This document shows positions 58,240 through 64,000 of a DNA stretch of 64,000 bases, one piece after another. How positions within the stretch are numbered: the stretch's first letter is position 1; every line of letters begins with the position of its first letter. A program made the translations under genes and the position numbers. This DNA comes from Cliona cf. orientalis (lineage: Eukaryota; Porifera; Demospongiae; Clionaida; Clionaidae). Location: NCBI GenBank assembly GCA_963930775.1, contig OZ005695.1:9548001-9612000 (forward strand), in the 5' to 3' direction. Below the pieces are notes generated by a model. That model saw only the letters and a program-made list of their open reading frames with translations, made no database searches and had not been told where the DNA came from.

Positions 58240-61200
58240 TTAGACTTGGCTAACTGCTTTCTTCTCTTTGACTTGGGCTGCCTCTGCAGCACCAGGTATG
58301 TGTAGTGAGTTGGCCACTTCTTCAGGATCTGGTGCTGCAAGGTTACGGGGTTGGTGCACCTCCACCACAGACTGGGTGGGCTTCACTGGCTCTTGCTGCT
58401 TCACTGACACTTCATAGTCATCAGTGTTAACAGGGCGGTCAATCTCGTCCAAGAGTTCGTAAAATCGGTGAATGTCATCATCAGGTGGTGGGCTCCAGTG
58501 ACGGTCAGGTTTTGGTTTTGGATCAGCGTCAATGAACAGTCTATCAATTATTCCACCGAGCTTTGTCTTATGAATCTTTGAGAAGACTGAGGTGTACATG
58601 TAGACATGGTAGAGGATGATGAGCAGCAGTGCAATGAATGTGATGATGACTGAAGTGTTGGCAGCTGCTTCCCGATTGCTAGCTGGGCTATCAAGAGAAT
58701 ACCAGGTGAAAATTACAAAGGATAGGATATTCAAGTAGAAAAATGTCTCAAGTACATCCACTGGCCATTTCCAGTATAGTCTGCTGCCAAAGAACTGCAT
58801 TAGAGCAAAAATGCAACACACTGTAAAACTGATAGCTGTAAGAGCAATAGTAGGGTCATTGGAAACATTTGTGGCAGCTACAAGGTACAAGACGACACGA
58901 ACAATCAGCAGCAGTCCAGTCCAGTAGCGATGCTTGGGAGTGTAAGGCTTGTGGTAGGTTTCAATGAACGTTTGTATCTTTGGATTTCTTGACCATTTAA
59001 AAATTCTCCACCTTGGAAGGTAGAGGAGCCACTGCCAGGAGAAGAGAAGAGCAGTGTAGACCAGACCAACCAGGAGAATGAGAACAGCTGCAATGAATAG
59101 AGGAATGTGCTTTCCAGAGAGATATTTGACAGTTGCATCAGGGAGCCACAGCATTTCACTAGAGCCATCAGGATACTCAAGAATGCCAACTGATAGAGAC
59201 TTAAAGCAGATTTCAAGAAGCTTAGCATAGGAAAGCAGAATTAGTGTAGCCAGAGTTGCCACTGGATCTTTCTTTCCAATTAGATTTGAAAATTTAGTAG
59301 AATAGGAACTGATGATGATGACTAAAACCACGAGAAGAATGATGTAGGCAGGAAAAGCTAACAGTAGCCACGTTTTGATGTAAGCGTCCATTTCTGGAAA
59401 GTAGCAGGTATCAATTCCAAGGTCTAAGTTCAGCCATGATATGAACACGGTAATGAAGTTTCTCATTTGAAATGGAAGTAGAATGCTCTCGTTTGCATGT
59501 ACAACATTGGCATAAAAGATCAGTCCATTTAGAGTTCCTCCTGTGACAGTCATGTTGAGTAGCAACAACAAAGCCACTAGTGCTATACCAGCTAGGATTG
59601 CAGCTATAGTGATGGCTATGAGTAGTGCAGGCCAGTAGCTAGGACATGGGAGACAGCGTGAACTACCAAGAGAGAGGCTGAGACCAGGTTGGCAAGATCC
59701 ACACAACAGAGATGACCGATCAAAGGCACACTGAGCATCAGCTCCATTTGGCTGGTTAGGGTAAAATGGTGGACTGTTTGATAAGCAGTAGTCAAATGGA
59801 CAGTTGGGGAAGACTAAATAACCTGTTTCATTGACGTAGGAAATCCAGGCTCCGGTTTGAGGCTGTTTGATTAATAATCCAGTGTGGCTGTCACAGTAAT
59901 CTATATATTGACTGATATTGCTCTGGCAGTCACATGTACAGTTTGTGTTGTCCATTCCTGAGAATCCAATTGAACAGCTGCAAGGGAGAAAGTGAATTTC
60001 TACTGTTGCACTAGAGAGTTCAGCATCCTTGCATGGACCATCTAAGGCATAGATGGACTGACTTTCAAATTTGTGTGGTGAAATAACATTGAATGTCAAA
60101 TTAGTACACTCAGCAGGTATTTTCCTAATCAGCTGGCTTTTAGCTAGATCACTCTCAGTGAAATGGAGGGAGGTTTGGATGGCTGCACTAACTGGTTGGC
60201 CAATCTGATCAACAGCAACAACTGGGAGTGTGAATGTTTGTCCCTTTTTGACCTCAGTGTAATGTTGGTGGGTGCAGTCATTGTTTTGATCAGCACTGAA
60301 GCAAAGGCACACTCGAACTGGATCAGATGATATTGAGAGGTTTGCGTCAATCACAATTTCCACAAAACCTCTTAAATAGACTCTATATGTAGGAATGGAC
60401 ACATTCTTAAAGTAAGCAATTCCACCACCTCTGTCTTTAAAGGCACGTGGGTACTTATTGTGAACATCAGCAAATGGACTCACAGCACATCTGTCTAGTA
60501 GCCCTCCGTAGAGAGTGGAGCCAGAAATGTTAGCATGGTTTTGTGAGAAATGCATACTCTGTGTCCTGATACCTGTCCTGAGACCTGAATCAAAACTATA
60601 GAGAGCAAGTATTTGAAAGAAGCATTCTGTCTCTGTGTTGCTCGCACACGAATCAGAGTTGGTAGCATCATCCACATGTATTGCACCACCATAGTCTGCA
60701 CTATTGGCAGTGAATGTTATTGTATTGAAGTCACCAATATCATAGATAAAAGTATAATCATACTTTAGGATATAAAGTTTTGCATTGGCTTCCAGTGATA
60801 ATCCACCTCCCCTCTCTGCTGCATTTCCTGTGATGTTTATTCTTGCACCAGTGTATCGTCTGTATGTACTGGACGAAGCTGCCTTGATAGATGAGTCAAT
60901 GGCTTGGAGTCCTCCTCCTTTGTGTGATGCAATATTATTCAATAATACAAGGTCACTCTCTTGTTGGCAGTTTAGTTCGCTAGTTGAGAGGTAGACACCT
61001 CCTCCATTTCTAGTGGCTGTGTTATGTGCTATAGTTATATCTGATTCACCATTCACATAGAGTTTGCTGTCAGTGGAATGTATTGCTCCACCATTTTTAG
61101 CATGGTTGTGTTCAAGATGGCATTCCCCATTAATAAATACATTACTCTGTAATAGAGTTATTGCACCTCCTTCTTGGAAGTCACCTGAGACAGTTTGTGA

Positions 61201-62751
61201 TGGTGTGTTATTCACAAATGTAGCATAACCAGTGAAATTGATGTTGCTGTTGAATGCCACTAATGATCCCAAGTTGTTGGAGAATGTAACATTTCCTGAG
61301 TCAGTTCCAATGAATTCTGAATCCGATAAGTATATCACAGCATACCTATCAGCCTTGTTGTTATCAACTAGAAGAAAGCTATGTATATGTTGAATCATAG
61401 ATCTCGATGTTGCATAAATAATTGCTCCAATCGGTGAAACATTATTAGTGAAGTTACTACCAGCTATTGTGATAATGCTGGAGGTAGTAGCATACAGTAC
61501 TCCTCCTCTGTCAGTGGCATTGTTACCATGAAATCCACTTCCTTCTACTGTGATAGTACTGTTCCAGGAAAACATTACTCCTCCACTGCTGGCATAGTTA
61601 TCGTGAAATTGACTTGCTTCTATTGTGATAGTATTATTGCTTTCTGAATGCAGTACTCCTCCTGTATCAGTGACATAGTTATCTTGAAATCCACTTCCTT
61701 CTATTGTGATAGTACTGCTGCTGGAAAACAGTACTCCTCCAGCGTCGGCATAGTTATCTTGAAATCCACTTGCTTCTATTGTGATATTACTGCTGCTGGA
61801 ATACAGTACTCCTCCATAGATGGTGGCATTGCTACCTTGAAATCCACTTGCTTCTATTGTGATAGTACTGCTGATGGAATCCAGTACTGCTCCAATGACA
61901 GCATTATTTTCTTGAAATTCACTTCCTTCTATTGTGATAGTACTGCTGTTGGAATACAGTACTCCTCCCTCGTCGGCATAGTTATTGTGAAATTCACTTG
62001 CTTCTATTGTGATAGTACTGCTGATGGAATACAGTACTCCTCCCCAATCAGTGGCACTGTTACTAACAAACTGATTACCACTCATGTTAATGATACTGTC
62101 CTGTTCTGCAAATATAGCTCCACCCCAGTCTGCTATGTTATCTTCAAATCTGCTTTGGTTGATCTCAACTGTACTGTTGGTAGCAATAATTGCACCACCA
62201 ATGAATCCATCAAATGAATACCCATACCCAGGGATAAATGTATGACATTTTCTGTATAATCTTTTTCTATTGGATAGAAAAATGCTGTTGACAATCTGTG
62301 CTGTTGTTTCAATTAGCTCTAGGGCTGTTCCACTATTCTCTTGACCTTCAAGTTTTGTATCTTCAACCACAAATTCTTCAACATGTCTCACTTGATTTCC
62401 TCCACATCCAATGAACTCCAGGTTAGTGATGTGAATGCTCTGTGATTGATAGAAATGTATAGCTGAGTCACTTGTACATTTGATTTGTGCTGTTGAGTTC
62501 TCAGACTTCATTACAAAGTTGTTCACATTTGACAATGTTAGGTTGATATTGCTGAGGTGGTGTGTTCCAGGGAGGAAGACCAGTGTGGTGTTGGAGTGGA
62601 GAGAATGGCTCGAGTTAGCAGCAAACTGGGAGATGGTTAGACATGGCTGCATGGTGCAAAGGTCAGCTGAGTTGGTTGTGATGTAATAGACCTCACTGGC
62701 TGCTTGGTTTAGAGAGCAGAGGACGAGTAGTGATAGAGTCAAGAGACTCAT
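58240..62751 (-). CDS. Beta-helix (Pmp-repeat) multipass membrane receptor-like protein, copy 3
   Basis: An uninterrupted 1503-codon frame, colinear with copy 1. Signal peptide (MSLLTLSLLVLCSLNQAASE), beta-helix ectodomain, Cys-rich stalk (CGSCQPGLSLSLGSSRC), eight to ten membrane segments from about residue 1040, and a tail ending KAVSQV. The ectodomain has eight ~25-residue GGVL/SSTITIEASGF rungs at about 235-424, against four in copy 1; the extra four rungs account for the whole 100-residue length difference. Rungs alternate EASEF, EGSGF and EASGF types, so they are diversified rather than freshly copied. The region around the stalk entry (PTYRVYLRGFVEIVIDAN) differs from copies 1 and 2, which read NPYYYDYYDRTREI there. 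The intact frame and promoter suggest a functional gene. Confidence 0.88.
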   Translation of the reverse strand: MSLLTLSLLVLCSLNQAASEVYYITTNSADLCTMQPCLTISQFAANSSHSLHSNTTLVFLPGTHHLSNINLTLSNVNNFVMKSENSTAQIKCTSDSAIHFYQSQSIHITNLEFIGCGGNQVRHVEEFVVEDTKLEGQENSGTALELIETTAQIVNSIFLSNRKRLYRKCHTFIPGYGYSFDGFIGGAIIATNSTVEINQSRFEDNIADWGGAIFAEQDSIINMSGNQFVSNSATDWGGVLYSISSTITIEASEFHNNYADEGGVLYSNSSTITIEGSEFQENNAVIGAVLDSISSTITIEASGFQGSNATIYGGVLYSSSSNITIEASGFQDNYADAGGVLFSSSSTITIEGSGFQDNYVTDTGGVLHSESNNTITIEASQFHDNYASSGGVMFSWNSTITVEGSGFHGNNATDRGGVLYATTSSIITIAGSNFTNNVSPIGAIIYATSRSMIQHIHSFLLVDNNKADRYAVIYLSDSEFIGTDSGNVTFSNNLGSLVAFNSNINFTGYATFVNNTPSQTVSGDFQEGGAITLLQSNVFINGECHLEHNHAKNGGAIHSTDSKLYVNGESDITIAHNTATRNGGGVYLSTSELNCQQESDLVLLNNIASHKGGGLQAIDSSIKAASSSTYRRYTGARINITGNAAERGGGLSLEANAKLYILKYDYTFIYDIGDFNTITFTANSADYGGAIHVDDATNSDSCASNTETECFFQILALYSFDSGLRTGIRTQSMHFSQNHANISGSTLYGGLLDRCAVSPFADVHNKYPRAFKDRGGGIAYFKNVSIPTYRVYLRGFVEIVIDANLSISSDPVRVCLCFSADQNNDCTHQHYTEVKKGQTFTLPVVAVDQIGQPVSAAIQTSLHFTESDLAKSQLIRKIPAECTNLTFNVISPHKFESQSIYALDGPCKDAELSSATVEIHFLPCSCSIGFSGMDNTNCTCDCQSNISQYIDYCDSHTGLLIKQPQTGAWISYVNETGYLVFPNCPFDYCLSNSPPFYPNQPNGADAQCAFDRSSLLCGSCQPGLSLSLGSSRCLPCPSYWPALLIAITIAAILAGIALVALLLLLNMTVTGGTLNGLIFYANVVHANESILLPFQMRNFITVFISWLNLDLGIDTCYFPEMDAYIKTWLLLAFPAYIILLVVLVIIISSYSTKFSNLIGKKDPVATLATLILLSYAKLLEICFKSLSVGILEYPDGSSEMLWLPDATVKYLSGKHIPLFIAAVLILLVGLVYTALLFSWQWLLYLPRWRIFKWSRNPKIQTFIETYHKPYTPKHRYWTGLLLIVRVVLYLVAATNVSNDPTIALTAISFTVCCIFALMQFFGSRLYWKWPVDVLETFFYLNILSFVIFTWYSLDSPASNREAAANTSVIITFIALLLIILYHVYMYTSVFSKIHKTKLGGIIDRLFIDADPKPKPDRHWSPPPDDDIHRFYELLDEIDRPVNTDDYEVSVKQQEPVKPTQSVVEVHQPRNLAAPDPEEVANSLHIPGAAEAAQVKEKKAVSQV

Positions 62752-62925
62752 GCTATCTTGCTTGAGACAGGTTTTGGATCGATGCCTGTTGTTCTGCTGT
62801 ATGTTGCTGAAGAATTTCGGTGAATTAGGAAAGTTTTAGTGTGATGACTGACTGCTCAGTGGTTGGATGATTCTCGCTGCTCTGACTCTTAGCCTAGCAG
62901 CTACTCACCTTTATAATCATGCCTC
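62752..62925 (-). promoter_or_regulatory. TATA-containing promoter and leader of copy 3
   Basis: TATAAAG on the minus strand at 62909-62915 in the same position as the TATAAAA of the other copies, followed by the shared leader (GCTAGGCTAAGAGTCAGAGC). Upstream of the TATA box the similarity to the other promoters fades. Confidence 0.65.
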
Positions 62926-62957
62926 TATGGGGTATGTAATACCATGTAACCTACTAA

Positions 62958-63077
62958 TACAGTGGAACCTACCTTAGTGGTCACTTCCTCAATACAGCCA
63001 CATCCTGTAGATCCCAAATAGCCACAATGCATTTATTCTGGAATGCAACTTGGATAGGATAGACAGGTTCCACTGTA
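62958..63077. mobile_element. 120-bp MITE with TACAGTGGAACCT termini
   Basis: TACAGTGGAACCT at the left and its reverse complement aggttccactgta at the right. CAGT ends with a TA target are typical of pogo/Tc1-mariner-derived MITEs. A single similar end (tacagtgaaacccctgggtc) occurs near 1300. Confidence 0.85.
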
Positions 63078-63571
63078 TGACTAATTTTCTTAGGAAGAGC
63101 TTCCTTTCCCACTAATTCCAGGAAGGAAATAAAACTTCTCTCTGTATAATGCATGCTGCACACAAATAAATAATCATTGCCATAACTAATAAAGAGTTAG
63201 AATTCGTGTTACTCCCTTATCAATAATAATTTGGTAATAATCATTATCTCTAAAGAAGATGCTCCATTGAGATCAATAATTCACAGGAATGCAACAGTTC
63301 ATCTACAAGTCTACATGACATGTATGACTAAAATGAAGTTTATCAAAGCCTTTTTGTAAGCATTGTTTCTCTCCCGACCACTACCACCATCCTGGAAAGA
63401 TTATCTCATAATATCACGCTAATTTTTTGTCCTCTGGTAATGAGGATATGGCAGTGCAGCTTCTAGTAACTTTTCTATACAGTGCATGCTGAGTGGACAA
63501 TAATAGTGATGTACAATTAATTCGGGAGGGGGGGTTGAAACTGAATGTATCGAGTGGAAAAAGTTTCAATA
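63078..63571. other. Spacer, no gene seen
   Basis: AT-rich DNA. A segment near 63180-63300 (aataaagagttagaatt, agatgctccattgagatcaa, aattcacaggaatgcaa) matches 34050-34125 upstream of copy 1, so the similarity between the upstream regions of copies 1 and 3 extends well beyond the promoter. Confidence 0.6.
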
Positions 63572-63920
63572 CAGGGGCGGCTGAGGGTAGGTCAGTTTGG
63601 GGGGGCAGTCAGGCACCCACAAGGTTTATAACAAATGTCATATAATTAGTACAGCTCAGTAAACAGAGCTTGTAGCTAGCTAGTTAGGTCCACCTTCATG
63701 GCTATTACATAATTTAGAATTTTGATTCAACAACCTTGAATTGATGATATATTAGGTGAGTTGCCAGAAATACAGTGTACATGCATCAGAATAATAATGT
63801 AGGCCTAACTGCAGCCATCCAGTTTGGGGAGGGCAAGGCCCACTGATCTTAACTTTGGGGGGGGGGGGGGGGGGGGGGGGGGCAATTGCCCCCCCTGCCC
63901 CCCCTGTTCCGCCTCCCCTG
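63572..63920. mobile_element. MITE with CAGGGG(C/A)GG termini and 5-bp target duplication
   Basis: CAGGGGCGGCTGAGGG at the left and an inverted CAGGGGAGGCGGAAC at the right. CAATA flanks both sides (63567-63571 and 63921-63925). A long G run followed by caattgccccccctgccc near the right end is shared in style with the element at 37014-37402, suggesting one family. Confidence 0.85.
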
Positions 63921-64000
63921 CAATAATATTATTTGCTATATATATATCTTACATTCCTATGATGGTATCACATATTATGGGTATGCTGGGCAAGTTTAAT

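Noticed and set aside
61648..62217. 189-aa plus-strand frame with FYCDSTA repeats
   Set aside because: Antisense reading of the eight ectodomain rungs of copy 3; the periodicity belongs to the coding strand.

Overview
The window reads as genomic DNA of an early-branching animal, most likely a marine demosponge. The genes are intron-rich, mostly have canonical GT-AG introns, and encode clear metazoan proteins: chimaerin, a p40phox-like PX-SH3-PB1 protein, SAE1, NUP85, PIGA and RPL18. They are packed very tightly among (CT)n/(CA)n microsatellites, long poly-G runs and many short non-autonomous DNA transposons. No bacterial operon, CRISPR array, tRNA or rRNA gene was recognised. The sponge assignment is an inference from gene style and from the large beta-helix/multipass membrane protein family. 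No phylogeny was run.

Left part (1-29 kb): housekeeping and signalling genes on strictly alternating strands. In order: a partial adaptor-like gene (-), NCF4-like (+), SAE1 (-), NUP85 (+), an intronless ankyrin/SOCS-box gene (-), RPL18 (+), PIGA (-) and chimaerin (+). Neighbours are head-to-head across 72-286 bp or tail-to-tail, so each divergent gap is a candidate bidirectional promoter. Exon boundaries were worked out by hand; for the complete genes the reading phases close, and the lengths fit the families (SAE1 350 aa, NUP85 695 aa, RPL18 187 aa).

Right part (29-63 kb): an expanding array of one gene family on the minus strand. Two copies are intact single-exon genes (1403 and 1503 aa). 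One copy (43.4-53.1 kb) is split by an LTR retrotransposon, and a fourth is only a 3' fragment (40.5-40.9 kb). Each intact protein has a signal peptide, a beta-helix-like ectodomain with Pmp-type GGxx/FxxN repeats, a Cys-rich stalk, about eight to ten membrane segments and a near-invariant cytoplasmic tail. The number of ~25-residue ectodomain repeats differs between paralogues (4, 5 and 8). The family looks like polymorphic surface receptors or adhesins. A role in recognition is a hypothesis only.

The retrotransposon (45665-51032) is Ty3/gypsy-type with identical-looking 172-bp LTRs and a 5-bp target duplication. Its gag is itself interrupted by a 1017-bp inverted-repeat element at a TTAA site, giving a three-level nest: receptor gene, retrotransposon, DNA element. 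Spacers between receptor copies hold duplicated intron and exon pieces of a coiled-coil gene and a broken PX-domain exon, so the array appears to have grown by segmental duplication together with flanking DNA.
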